Of a stretch of 64,000 bases of DNA, positions 40,874 through 50,741 are shown in pieces. The position numbers and the translations under genes are program-made. This DNA is from Clostridia bacterium (GTDB lineage: Bacteria > Bacillota > Clostridia > Oscillospirales > CAG-272): assembly GCA_017503865.1 (NCBI GenBank), contig JAFVSI010000019.1:1-64000 (forward strand). The letters run 5' to 3'. The notes below the pieces were generated by a model, which worked only from the letters and a program-made list of their open reading frames with translations, was not told the origin of the DNA and did no database searches. Positions within the stretch are counted from its first letter, which is position 1, and the number at the start of each line of letters is the position of its first letter.

Positions 40874-43138
40874 ATGCCATCCGGTAAATTGAGTTCGAGT
40901 GCTGTCAAGCGTTCAACGTGGCTCGGTATTATAATAGTGGCTGTTTTCGCCGTCCTTCTATTGCGAGTTCTTTACTTGCAGACGGTAAACTTTGAAAAGT
41001 ATCAAAAAAAGGTTATTGACCAGATGACGACCGAATCTAAGGTCGCCGCAGACAGAGGAAAGATATACGATAAGAACGGAAATATTCTTGCCACGAATAT
41101 TACCACGTACAGAGTATTCATTTCTCCGTCCTCGATAAAGTCGGCTCAGGACGATCTTGAAGAGGGAGATACAAAAAACTACTACGAGCTTGTGTCGAAG
41201 GGTCTTTCGGAAATTCTCGGTGTTGAATATGCGGACGTATATAAGCAGGCGACCGAGTACACGAAATATCTCGACAGAACGATAAAGAAAAAAGTCGATG
41301 AAGAGACTGCCGATGCGGTCTGTAAGTTCATTGACGATAACGGACTACAGAATATGATATATCTTGAGGCTCAAAGCACAAGATATTATCCATACGGCTC
41401 GCTTGCCTCGCACGTGCTTGGCTTTGCGAGTGCTGACGGTGAGGGACTTTACGGCATCGAATATCAATATGACGAGTATCTCAAAGGAATTGACGGCTAT
41501 TACATAATCGCGAGAGACTCCTACGGAAACGAGATGCCGCTCGATTATGCGAGTTATATTGATGCAATTTCGGGCTATAACGTTGAAACGACTATTGACG
41601 TAAGCATTCAAGGCTTTCTTGAAGAGCAGATAGAAAAGACCGTACTCGATCATAAGGCGGCAAACCGTGCCTGCGGAATCGTAATCGACGTAAATACGGG
41701 AGCTGTTCTTGCAATGGCTACCTCGTCGTCATTTGATTTGAACGATCCTTGGGAGCTTGATTCGGTCTCGACAGAGACACTCGAGCATTCGGGTTTTGCA
41801 AAGGACTCCGAAGAGTACTCAAATCTTCAGCGAGACCTTTTGACGTCAATGTGGTCGAATAAAGCGATAACCGAGAGCTATATTCCCGGTTCAACCTTTA
41901 AAATAATCACCTCTGCGATGGGATTCGAAGAGGGCGTTGTGAAAATAAGCGACGTATGTACTTGCGGTGGCTCACTCGTCTTTGGCGGACATAAGATACA
42001 TTGCCACAAGACCGAGGGACACGGAGCACTTACCTTTGCTCAGGGACTTCAGCAGTCCTGCAACGTCTGGTTTATGACGCTCGGCAAACGCATAGGTATC
42101 GAAAATTATCAAAAGCACGTAGAGGCTTTTGGATATTACGAAAAAACAGGAATAGACCTTCCCGGTGAAGGAAACAGTATATTTGCATCCGAAATGACCG
42201 AGCTTGACCTTGTAATATATTCGTTCGGTCAGAACTTTAACGTAACTCCTATTCAGCACATAAGTGCAATAAGTGCCGTTGCAAACGGCGGTAAGCTTGT
42301 AACTCCTTACCTTGTTTCAAGAGTTACTGACAATGCGGGTAACACCGTTTACGAGCACGATACCGAGATAAAGCGTCAGGTAATAAGCGAGGCGGTCTGC
42401 GAGACTATAGCGACTATGCTTGAAGAGGGCGTTTCGGGTGACGGCGGTGCTAAAAACGCGTACGTTGCAGGCTATAGAGTAGCGGCAAAAACGGGTACGT
42501 CAGAGAAAAAGACGGCAGGCGACGAGGGCGAATACATCTGCTCTTGTGCGGCTTTCGCTCCCGCAGACGATCCTGAGGTCGCAATTATTATAGTTGTTGA
42601 CGAGCCCAAAAAGGGATACCTTTACGGTAGTACGGTAGCAGCTCCCTACGTTGGAGATGCACTCGAGTCGATTCTTCCTTATATGGGAGTAGAGGCAAAT
42701 TATACACAGGAAGAGCTTGATAATATGGCAGTTCGCGTTTCGGGCTATAAGGGCTGGAGCGTAAGCTATGCCAAGCGAATGATAGAGCAAAGCGGAATGA
42801 GAGCACTTGTTGTCGGTGACGGAAACGTAGTTACCTCACAGCTTCCCGCAAGCGGAACTTACGTTGAAAAGAACGGTGCTACAGTTGTTCTTTATACGGG
42901 CAAGGAAGCACCGAGTGAGAACGTAAGCGTTCCCGATCTTACGGGAATGACGGCAGCTCACGCAAATCAAACGCTGATAAATCTCGGACTTAACGTAAAA
43001 ATTGAAGGAACTCCTCATTACCTCACGGGAAATGAGGAAATAGTAGTTGTCGAGCAGTCGCACCCGAAGGGGACGATGGTTGCAAAGGGAACCGTCGTTA
43101 CGGTGACCTTCAGATATATCGGCGGCGACGACGCATAA
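40874..43138 (+). CDS. Penicillin-binding protein transpeptidase with PASTA repeats (SpoVD/FtsI type)
   Basis: 754 residues. One N-terminal membrane helix (about 17-38) is followed by a PBP dimerisation region and a class B transpeptidase domain. This has active-site STFK (about 341), SCN (about 395) and KTGTS (about 538). Two PASTA-like modules close the protein, the last containing VSVPDLTGMTAAHA. Such proteins crosslink septal or spore-cortex peptidoglycan. Gene order and PASTA modules fit SpoVD or a division PBP2x, which cannot be separated here. AGGAGG precedes the start. Confidence 0.92.
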   Translation: MPSGKLSSSAVKRSTWLGIIIVAVFAVLLLRVLYLQTVNFEKYQKKVIDQMTTESKVAADRGKIYDKNGNILATNITTYRVFISPSSIKSAQDDLEEGDTKNYYELVSKGLSEILGVEYADVYKQATEYTKYLDRTIKKKVDEETADAVCKFIDDNGLQNMIYLEAQSTRYYPYGSLASHVLGFASADGEGLYGIEYQYDEYLKGIDGYYIIARDSYGNEMPLDYASYIDAISGYNVETTIDVSIQGFLEEQIEKTVLDHKAANRACGIVIDVNTGAVLAMATSSSFDLNDPWELDSVSTETLEHSGFAKDSEEYSNLQRDLLTSMWSNKAITESYIPGSTFKIITSAMGFEEGVVKISDVCTCGGSLVFGGHKIHCHKTEGHGALTFAQGLQQSCNVWFMTLGKRIGIENYQKHVEAFGYYEKTGIDLPGEGNSIFASEMTELDLVIYSFGQNFNVTPIQHISAISAVANGGKLVTPYLVSRVTDNAGNTVYEHDTEIKRQVISEAVCETIATMLEEGVSGDGGAKNAYVAGYRVAAKTGTSEKKTAGDEGEYICSCAAFAPADDPEVAIIIVVDEPKKGYLYGSTVAAPYVGDALESILPYMGVEANYTQEELDNMAVRVSGYKGWSVSYAKRMIEQSGMRALVVGDGNVVTSQLPASGTYVEKNGATVVLYTGKEAPSENVSVPDLTGMTAAHANQTLINLGLNVKIEGTPHYLTGNEEIVVVEQSHPKGTMVAKGTVVTVTFRYIGGDDA

Positions 43139-43199
43139 ATTTAAATAAGAGCCGCAAGGCATAGGAAGTACAAAGAAATAATCTTTAAGGAGACTTTCT

Positions 43200-44705
43200 A
43201 TGCGGCTTGAAAAATTACTTTCGGGGGCGAATATCGCCTGTCCCAAGAATATGAGTGGTATTGAGATAACCTCAATAGTCACGGACTCTCGTTTGGTGAG
43301 AGAAGGCAGTATGTTTATCTGTATTGACGGACTTCATACTGACGGACACAAATTTATAAATAATGCAGTCAACGCCGGTGCCTCGGTAATTGTAATGGAC
43401 GAGGGGCGTGACGAATGTGTGGGTGGTGCCGCAGCTGTTAAAGTTTTAAACACGAGACGCGCAAGCGCATTCCTATACAATTCCTGGCACGGTGGTCCTG
43501 CGAGTAAACTTAAAATAATAGGTATAACGGGAACAAACGGAAAAACGAGTATTGGTCTTATACTTCGGGATATATTCAAAAAAAGCGGAAAGCGGTGCGG
43601 TTATATCGGCACCGTAGGTTCTTATTCTCTCGAAAAAAGGATAGAATTGAGGTCAGCAAATCCACTTGCGAATATGACGACTCCCGATCCGCCCGAGCTT
43701 TATGAAATTCTTGCACAAATGGTAGAGGACGGAGTTGAGTATGTCTTTCTTGAGGCTACGTCTCACGCGTCGGCACTGTCTAAGCTCGATCCAATACGTT
43801 TCGACGTTCTCGTTTTCACGAATTTAACAAGAGACCATCTTGATTTTCACGGCAGTATGGAAGGGTATTTTGCCTCAAAAGCAAAGCTTTTCGAGCGATG
43901 CGATACCGCTGTGATAAACGCCGATGACGCCTATGCCTCGGCAATACTTAACGCAAGCCTCGCAAAAAGAAATATTCTTTGCTCGTGCGAGGGTAATTTA
44001 AGCAATTTCTCCGCATCGAATATCCGTTTAGGGGGCGGTGACGGCTTTTCTATGAGAGTCAGAACCGAAAAGACGGAGTTCGATGTAGCTATCCCCTTGG
44101 TGGGAAGATTTTCTCCGACAAACTCACTTGAGGCGATAGCCGTAGCAGAGTGCTGCGGTATCGCCGAGGGTGAGCTTGTAAACGCTCTTAGGACACTTTC
44201 CCCTGTTCCGGGAAGAATGGAGAAGGTAAACATTGATAAAAGGGCGGATTTTTCCGTCTATATTGATTACGCACATACGCCCGACGCACTTGAAAACGTG
44301 TTGCGGTCGGCAAGAGATATGACGCTCTCGTCTATGACTCAAAGGGGAAGGGTAATAGTCCTTTTCGGTTGCGGTGGCGAGAGAGACAGAGGAAAACGGA
44401 AAGAAATGGGTGCCGTTGCCTCAAAATTCGCGGATTTTGTTATCGTTACGTCGGATAACAGCAGAAGCGAAGATCCCACTGAGATTATCGGGGATATTTA
44501 TAAAGGAATCAACAAGGAAAAAGAACATATAATAATTGTCGAACGCGAGTCTGCAATAAGATTTGCGGTATCGATGGCAAGGAGTGGAGACGTAATTCTC
44601 CTTGCAGGTAAGGGACACGAAAATTATGAGATCTCATATAGGGGTAAATTGCCCTTTTTTGAGAGTGATATAGTAAAGGACGCTGTAAGCAAACGGTTTG
44701 CTTAG
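43200..44705 (+). CDS. murE: UDP-MurNAc-tripeptide synthetase MurE
   Basis: 501 residues. The ATP-binding GTNGKTS and the Mur-ligase central domain are clear, and the N-terminal domain has VTDSRLVREGSMFI. The substrate-selecting loop, usually DNPR in meso-diaminopimelate enzymes, reads SDNSRSEDP here, so the Arg is kept but Pro is Ser. The Arg favours diaminopimelate over lysine (inference). It adds the third residue to the cell-wall peptide and precedes murF directly. Confidence 0.94.
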   Translation: MRLEKLLSGANIACPKNMSGIEITSIVTDSRLVREGSMFICIDGLHTDGHKFINNAVNAGASVIVMDEGRDECVGGAAAVKVLNTRRASAFLYNSWHGGPASKLKIIGITGTNGKTSIGLILRDIFKKSGKRCGYIGTVGSYSLEKRIELRSANPLANMTTPDPPELYEILAQMVEDGVEYVFLEATSHASALSKLDPIRFDVLVFTNLTRDHLDFHGSMEGYFASKAKLFERCDTAVINADDAYASAILNASLAKRNILCSCEGNLSNFSASNIRLGGGDGFSMRVRTEKTEFDVAIPLVGRFSPTNSLEAIAVAECCGIAEGELVNALRTLSPVPGRMEKVNIDKRADFSVYIDYAHTPDALENVLRSARDMTLSSMTQRGRVIVLFGCGGERDRGKRKEMGAVASKFADFVIVTSDNSRSEDPTEIIGDIYKGINKEKEHIIIVERESAIRFAVSMARSGDVILLAGKGHENYEISYRGKLPFFESDIVKDAVSKRFA

Positions 44706-44726
44706 GGCGTGAAAGGGGGCAAAGCA

Positions 44727-46175
44727 ATGAAGATCAATATTGGAACGAGAGCAATTTCAATGTCAAGACTTGCACAGATTTGCGGCGGTATGCTTCACTG
44801 TATAGGTGGCGAGAGCGACCAGGACGTACAGTTCGAGTCTATTTGTACCGATTCGCGTGAGAGTGCTGCAGGTGCGCTTTTTATTGCACTTGGCGGTGAG
44901 CGAGTTGACGGACACGATTATATTGATGCTGCTTTGTCTGCGGGTGGTGGCTGCGTTCTTTGTGAGCGTATCCCCGAAAAGATAAGTGAGCGTAAGTGTG
45001 CGGCGGTTATAGTCGAGGACTCCGTAAAGGCAGTTGGAGAGCTTGCAAAGGCATACGACAGAAGCATAAATCACAAGAAGATCGCGGTTACGGGAAGCGT
45101 TGGAAAAACGACAACCAAGGAGTTTATTGCCGCAGTTCTTGCCGAAAAATATCGAGTTCATAAGACTGAGGGCAACTATAATAGCAATATAGGTCTACCT
45201 TTGTCGATACTTTCTATGAAAGACGATACAGAGGTATCGGTGCTTGAAATGGGAATGAGTGATCTCGGAGAGATAGACTACCTTTCGCGTCTTGCAGAGC
45301 CCGACGTGGCTGTAATTACCAATATAGGTACTTCGCACATCGGCCGTCTCGGTAGCCGTGAAAATATTTGCCGTGCAAAGCTTGAGATAGTAAACGGTCT
45401 CAAGACAGGCGGTACGCTTATCGTCAACGGTGACGAGCCTATGCTCGAAAACTATAAAAAGGACGGAATTACCGTTCGCCGTGTAGCAATTAAAAATGAA
45501 AATGCAGATTACCGTGCGACAAATATAAGAATTTGCGATAATCAAACGGTATTCGACATAATAACACCCGTTTCTTTAGTAAGAGACGTGTCTATCCCCG
45601 TGCTTGGTGAGCATAACGTTATGGCAGCTCTTTTCGCTTTTGCGGCAGGAGTCAGCTACGGACTTGACGTATCGTATATTGCAAGAGGTCTTTCGAGCTT
45701 CAAACAGGTCGGAATGAGACAGAATATATACGATATCGGCTCAATTAAGGTTATTGAGGACTGCTATAATGCAAGTCCAGAGTCTATGAGAGCGGCTTTC
45801 AAGGTGCAAAGCTCGATGGCAAAGCAGTGCGGCGAGGGAAGAATCGTGGCACTTCTTGGCGATATGTATGAGCTTGGCGACGAAAGCGAAAGACTTCACG
45901 AGCAGGTAGGTGCGGATTTTGCACTTGCAGGCGGAGAGGCTCTCTTTACCTTCGGTGAGAATGCAGAGGGCATCGCAAGAGGTGCAATTCTTCACGGAAT
46001 TGAGATCGAGCGAGTTTTCAGAAATTCTGACGTAAAAAATCCCGCTATGAGCGGAGAAATGCTCTTGGATTTTCTTCGTAGCGGTGATATTCTACTCGTT
46101 AAGGCAAGCAGAGGTGCGGCTGCCGAGAGAGTTATAGAATATCTTAAGGCAAATAAAGACAGAATAGCACAATAA
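44727..46175 (+). CDS. murF: UDP-MurNAc-tripeptide-D-Ala-D-Ala ligase MurF
   Basis: 482 residues from the ATG at 44727, with AAAGGGGGC upstream; an in-frame GTG at 44709 overlaps that site. ATP-binding VTGSVGKTTTKEF, EMGMSDLGEI and the DCYNASPESM C-terminal motif are typical of MurF, which adds D-Ala-D-Ala to complete the stem peptide. It follows murE by about 20 bp and precedes mraY. Confidence 0.95.
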   Translation: MKINIGTRAISMSRLAQICGGMLHCIGGESDQDVQFESICTDSRESAAGALFIALGGERVDGHDYIDAALSAGGGCVLCERIPEKISERKCAAVIVEDSVKAVGELAKAYDRSINHKKIAVTGSVGKTTTKEFIAAVLAEKYRVHKTEGNYNSNIGLPLSILSMKDDTEVSVLEMGMSDLGEIDYLSRLAEPDVAVITNIGTSHIGRLGSRENICRAKLEIVNGLKTGGTLIVNGDEPMLENYKKDGITVRRVAIKNENADYRATNIRICDNQTVFDIITPVSLVRDVSIPVLGEHNVMAALFAFAAGVSYGLDVSYIARGLSSFKQVGMRQNIYDIGSIKVIEDCYNASPESMRAAFKVQSSMAKQCGEGRIVALLGDMYELGDESERLHEQVGADFALAGGEALFTFGENAEGIARGAILHGIEIERVFRNSDVKNPAMSGEMLLDFLRSGDILLVKASRGAAAERVIEYLKANKDRIAQ

Positions 46176-46205
46176 TCAGGTAGTTAAACGGGGATTTTTA
46201 AATTT

Positions 46206-47195
46206 ATGCTTATAGAATTCATTGTAGCGATAGTCACGAGCTTTGCTCTTAGTGTCGTGCTTTCGTATTATATAATACCCATTCTTAAAGGTCACAAGGT
46301 GGGACAGATCATTCGAGAAGAAGGGCCCTCGTGGCACAGCTCGAAGGCAGGAACACCCACGATGGGCGGAATATGCTTTATTATGGCTATTCTTATCGTG
46401 AGTGCGGGATTTACAGTATTTTATACTTTGAAAAACAGACAGAGTGAGCTTATTCCTCTTGCTCTTACGCTTGGCCTTGGAGTTTTTAACGGTCTTATAG
46501 GCTTTGTTGACGACTACTGCAAGCTATTAAAAAAGCAGAATGAGGGACTGACTCCGCTTCAGAAGATAATTCTGCAAACACTTGTAGCCATTCTTTATAT
46601 CTTGGCTTTGAGATTTACAGGTCATCTTGACACAAATCTTTTTATCCCATTCCTTAAAACGAATATTGAGCTTGGCTTTGTGTATTACATTTTTGCCGTA
46701 TTTCTTATTCTCGGAATGGTCAATAGCGTTAATCTTACCGATGGAATAGACGGTCTTGCAACCTCTGTAACCCTTGTGGTCGCTGGATTTTTCGCTTTCG
46801 TTGCGTTTAATGTTTTCAACGAGTCGCTTATACTTATATCGGGACTTCTCATAGGAGCACTTATAGGCTTCCTTGTTTTCAATATACATCCTGCAAAGGT
46901 GTTTATGGGAGACACAGGCTCGCTTTTCCTCGGCGGAATGGTGACCGGAGCCGCATTCCTTATGGAAAACCCGCTTATAATAGTTATAGCGGGCGGAATT
47001 TACGTAGTCGAAGCATTTTCGGATATTATTCAGGTAGGTGTTTTTAAATTATCGGGCAGAAAGATTAGAGTTTTTAAAATGGCACCTATACATCACCACT
47101 TTGAAAAGTGCGGATGGAAGGAAGGAAAAATAGTAAGCATATTTTCACTTGTTACCGCTCTGCTTTGTGTAGCGGCGTGGTTTTCATCGTTTTAA
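46206..47195 (+). CDS. mraY: Phospho-MurNAc-pentapeptide transferase MraY
   Basis: 329 residues, about ten membrane helices. Motifs are FVDDYCKLLKKQNEGL, VNLTDGIDGLAT, FNIHPAKVFMGDTGS and the cytoplasmic PIHHHFEKCGW loop. It transfers phospho-MurNAc-pentapeptide to undecaprenyl phosphate to make lipid I. In most clusters murD follows; here ftsW follows directly. Confidence 0.96.
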   Translation: MLIEFIVAIVTSFALSVVLSYYIIPILKGHKVGQIIREEGPSWHSSKAGTPTMGGICFIMAILIVSAGFTVFYTLKNRQSELIPLALTLGLGVFNGLIGFVDDYCKLLKKQNEGLTPLQKIILQTLVAILYILALRFTGHLDTNLFIPFLKTNIELGFVYYIFAVFLILGMVNSVNLTDGIDGLATSVTLVVAGFFAFVAFNVFNESLILISGLLIGALIGFLVFNIHPAKVFMGDTGSLFLGGMVTGAAFLMENPLIIVIAGGIYVVEAFSDIIQVGVFKLSGRKIRVFKMAPIHHHFEKCGWKEGKIVSIFSLVTALLCVAAWFSSF

Positions 47196-47222
47196 TAATA
47201 ATAATTATCGGGGGTACTTGTT

Positions 47223-48551
47223 ATGTCTAATGAAGAAAAGAAAATGACACATAAGCAAGCCCCCGATAATAATTTGCCCGTCAAAAATGACAGTGAAAAA
47301 AAGGTTGGGCTTGTGAAAAGAGCTGTCGGTACTTTTTCAGAGTGGCGAGAGAGAAAGCTCGAGGAGCTTGATCCCATATATACTGAGCCCATAACACCTG
47401 CTGTTGTTGAGGACGAGGCGAAGGAGCCCCTTTGCCGTCACGGAGTCGATAAGTGGTTCTTACTTTTTGCAACGATGCTTTTGTGCTTCGGTATAGTTAT
47501 GTGCTACAGTGCGGGTGTCGTTGAGGCACAGGTGGAATATGACGATCCTACCCATTACCTTGTCAGAAATATCGCATTCAGCCTTGTAGCGATAGTAATA
47601 ACGACCTTGTTCGTTATGTTTTTCCGTCCCTGGCATCTTAGATATATGGCGGTACTCACCTATGCGGGAGCAATATTTTTGCTCCTTCTCGTTCTTGTTA
47701 TAGGTACTGTCGGCGGCGGTGCTCAAAGATGGATCGCAATAGGACCTGTGACGATTCAGCCGTCCGAAATAGCAAAAACGGGCGTTGTGATGATGCTGGC
47801 GCTTTATATGTCTAAATACGAAAAAGAGATAAGCTCGGTACATAAATACGGCGGAAGCTTCAAGCACGGATTTTTTATGCCGCTTATGATAATAGGACTT
47901 ATTTGCGGTCTCGTTGCACTTGAACGACACATTTCGGGACTTATGATAATCGGTATGATAGGCGTGTGCGTAATGTTTCTCGGCGGAACGAGAGCCAAGT
48001 GGCTTATAGCTTTCTTTGCCTTTATAGGAGTTGCTTTCGTCGGTCTTCTTTTGGTATCAAGCTATGCACAAGAGAGAGTTTTCACTTGGATACATATATA
48101 CGAGGTCGATCCTCTCGGCCCTGCATGGCAGACTCTTCAAGGGCTTTACGCGATAGGCTCTGGCGGATTCTTCGGTACGGGAATAGGCAGCAGCCGACAA
48201 AAGTATGGCTACGTTCCCGAGCCGCAAAACGATTTCGTTTTCCCGATAATTTGTGAGGAGCTTGGCTTTATAGGAGCTTTCCTTCTCGTAGCACTTTTCG
48301 TGTTGCTTGTATGGAGAGGAATAAAGATAGGGCAGAATGCACCCGACAAGTTCACAGCTCTTACAGTTTGGGGACTTACCTTTAAAATAGCGCTTCAGGC
48401 GGCAATGAATATTGCGGTCGTAACTAATTCTATGCCCAATACGGGAGTGTCGCTGCCCTTTATAAGCTCGGGCGGAACGGCACTTATGATACAGATATTC
48501 GAGGTCGGTATCATACTCCTTATCTCGAGGTTTTCAAAACAAAAGAAGTAA
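47223..48551 (+). CDS. ftsW: Peptidoglycan glycosyltransferase FtsW
   Basis: 442 residues, about ten membrane helices and a long basic-acidic cytoplasmic N-terminus (about 1-75). SEDS motifs GGGAQRWI, IQPSEIAKTGVV, GLGS-like ...GSGGFFGTGIGSS and TGVSLPFISSGGT are present. It polymerises septal glycan together with the class B PBP encoded upstream. Standard position before murG. Confidence 0.94.
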   Translation: MSNEEKKMTHKQAPDNNLPVKNDSEKKVGLVKRAVGTFSEWRERKLEELDPIYTEPITPAVVEDEAKEPLCRHGVDKWFLLFATMLLCFGIVMCYSAGVVEAQVEYDDPTHYLVRNIAFSLVAIVITTLFVMFFRPWHLRYMAVLTYAGAIFLLLLVLVIGTVGGGAQRWIAIGPVTIQPSEIAKTGVVMMLALYMSKYEKEISSVHKYGGSFKHGFFMPLMIIGLICGLVALERHISGLMIIGMIGVCVMFLGGTRAKWLIAFFAFIGVAFVGLLLVSSYAQERVFTWIHIYEVDPLGPAWQTLQGLYAIGSGGFFGTGIGSSRQKYGYVPEPQNDFVFPIICEELGFIGAFLLVALFVLLVWRGIKIGQNAPDKFTALTVWGLTFKIALQAAMNIAVVTNSMPNTGVSLPFISSGGTALMIQIFEVGIILLISRFSKQKK

Positions 48552-48576
48552 TTGACTTTTTCTTAAGGAGATAATA

Positions 48577-49698
48577 ATGAAGGTACTAATTTCGGCAGGC
48601 GGAACGGGCGGACATATAAACCCCGGCCTTGCCATTGCAAATATAATATTGAAAAACGCTCCCGATTCCGAAATTCTTTTCGTGGGAACGCCTAAGGGAA
48701 TGGAGAATGACCTTGTAAGAAAGGCAGGATACGAGCTTCGTCACGTTGAAATAAGCGGTATCAGACGCTCGCTCTCACCCTCAAATATCAAAACCGCAAT
48801 ACAGGTCTTGACATCTCCCGTGAAGGCTAAAAAGATAATAAAGGAATTTCGCCCCGATATAGTAATAGGTACGGGCGGATATGCTTGCTGGCCTTCTCTT
48901 ACGGCGGCAAGAAAAATGGGAATTCCCACAGTTCTTCACGAGGCAAACGCAATTCCCGGTGTTGCTGTAAAGCAGCTCTGCGGAAAGGTCGACCTTCTTA
49001 TGACTAATTTTGAGCATACCGCAAAGGAATTTGCCGACAGGCAGAGAACTATGCACGTCGGTATGCCGATGCGTGGAGAATTTGAGGGGATCTCAAAGGA
49101 AGAGGCACGTAAAAAGCTCGGCATTGCCGACAAGTATTCTCACGTAATACTTTCATTTGGCGGAAGTCTCGGTGCACCTATGGTAAATAGGGCATCTATT
49201 GAGGTAATGAAGAATTACACGGCAAAGCATCCCGAGGTCATACACTATCACTCGAGCGGTAGCCGTGAATACGAAAATATGATGAAGGAATATACCGAGG
49301 CAGGACTTGCCGAGGCAAAGAACATTGACCTCGCACCTTATATATACGATATGTCGCTTAAAATGGCGGCGGCTGACGTTGTGATCTCGCGTGCGGGAGC
49401 GATGACTATTGCAGAGCTTGCAAGGCTTGGTGCGGTATCTATTCTTATCCCGTCTCCTAACGTTACGGCTGACCATCAGTACAAAAACGCAAAGCTGCTT
49501 GAAGATAAGGGAGCGACTATTATAATTCGCGAAGATGAGTTTGACGGTCATAACGTAAGTGATACCGTAGAGAAGCTCCTTTCTGACGATGCACTACGCA
49601 AGAGTATGTCCGAGAGTATCGGAAAGTTTTATGATGCAAACACAAGCAAAAAGATATTTAGCGAGATAGAAAAGCTCGTTTTAAATAGCAAGAAGTAA
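48577..49698 (+). CDS. murG: UDP-GlcNAc transferase MurG
   Basis: 373 residues. The N-terminal GGTGGHINPGLAIA and the GSLGA / HEANAIPG motifs are typical, as is the C-terminal SRAGAMTIAEL stretch that binds UDP-GlcNAc. MurG makes lipid II at the inner membrane face. It lies 25 bp after ftsW and 15 bp before divIB. Confidence 0.95.
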   Translation: MKVLISAGGTGGHINPGLAIANIILKNAPDSEILFVGTPKGMENDLVRKAGYELRHVEISGIRRSLSPSNIKTAIQVLTSPVKAKKIIKEFRPDIVIGTGGYACWPSLTAARKMGIPTVLHEANAIPGVAVKQLCGKVDLLMTNFEHTAKEFADRQRTMHVGMPMRGEFEGISKEEARKKLGIADKYSHVILSFGGSLGAPMVNRASIEVMKNYTAKHPEVIHYHSSGSREYENMMKEYTEAGLAEAKNIDLAPYIYDMSLKMAAADVVISRAGAMTIAELARLGAVSILIPSPNVTADHQYKNAKLLEDKGATIIIREDEFDGHNVSDTVEKLLSDDALRKSMSESIGKFYDANTSKKIFSEIEKLVLNSKK

Positions 49699-49713
49699 AA
49701 AGAGGGAAAATAA

Positions 49714-50583
49714 ATGCAGATAAGAGAACGCTCAAAAAACAGTGAAAGAGAAAAAACGGTCGAGATAAACTTATACTCGCTCGTTTGCATTTCTCTTCTT
49801 GTAATCATGGGCGTTCTTTTGTTGCTTTTATCCTTGCATTTCGTAAAAAGATTTATACCTGCCAAAAGCTTTGAGATAATAGGCGAATCCACTTACGAGC
49901 CGATCGATTTAGCAAAGGGCTCGGGTATAGAGCTTGGCGACAGGATATTCAGAATAGACACCGAGGCGGCGGAAGAGAGACTTTTGGTAAGCTGCCCGTA
50001 TCTCGAGTCGGTAAATATCAAGAGGACACTCTTTGGCAAGGTAAAGTTTGAGGTCGAATGCTATGAGCCGGTATGGTATGTAGAGGTCGCGGGTGACTGC
50101 TACGTTCTTGACAGAGAGCTTCGTGTGCTTGAGGAAACAGCGGACAGGGAAGGTCTTTATGAGAGAGATCTTATATATCTTACATTGCCGCACCTAAAAA
50201 ATGCCATAGTCGGAGAGACAGTTGTGTTCGGTAACAGCGACGGAGAAATCGAGGAAACACAAAAAATAATGGATATCATTCTCTCATCGGCTGCTGCTGA
50301 AATGATATGTACTGCCGACATCGACAACAGATATGATGTGCATTTCGAGTTTGACAAAATTGTAATTTTTGAAAGTGAAGAGAAATTTTCGTATAGCGAA
50401 ATAGATGATTTTTTCACAGTAAACGTCGGTGGATATTCGAAGCTTGCCACAAAGCTTGAATACATAACTAAGGCAATGCTTAAGGAAGACCTCGCGGGGG
50501 CTGTCGGTGGAACGGTTGACGTTTCCGAAGAAGGGGACAAGGTCAGTATACGCCCAAAATACGCAAGTGTCGGGAATAATTAA
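49714..50583 (+). CDS. divIB: Cell division protein FtsQ/DivIB
   Basis: 289 residues. A short cytoplasmic start, one membrane helix (about 25-48), a POTRA domain (FEIIGESTYEPIDLAKGSGI then RLLVSCPYLESVNIKRTL) and a beta domain follow, the DivIB layout. It stabilises the divisome with FtsL and DivIC. It is the last gene before the ftsZ promoter. Confidence 0.88.
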   Translation: MQIRERSKNSEREKTVEINLYSLVCISLLVIMGVLLLLLSLHFVKRFIPAKSFEIIGESTYEPIDLAKGSGIELGDRIFRIDTEAAEERLLVSCPYLESVNIKRTLFGKVKFEVECYEPVWYVEVAGDCYVLDRELRVLEETADREGLYERDLIYLTLPHLKNAIVGETVVFGNSDGEIEETQKIMDIILSSAAAEMICTADIDNRYDVHFEFDKIVIFESEEKFSYSEIDDFFTVNVGGYSKLATKLEYITKAMLKEDLAGAVGGTVDVSEEGDKVSIRPKYASVGNN

Positions 50584-50665
50584 AAACATTGTCTAAATGT
50601 ATGGTTTATGCTTCGGTTTAATGATAAATATTTGTAAAAATTATCATTAAATTTCAAAAAAGGTA

Positions 50666-50694
50666 TTGCAAAAAAAGCAAAAATATATTATCAT
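50666..50694 (+). promoter_or_regulatory. Promoter of ftsZ
   Basis: TTGCAA (50666-50671) and TATCAT (50689-50694) are spaced 17 bp. The upstream AGGTATTGCAA word also occurs at the surface-protein promoter at 3821. Confidence 0.65.
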
Positions 50695-50741
50695 ATATAT
50701 ATAAATATTTTCTTTGCAAAAAAGTTAAAAAACGGAGGATA

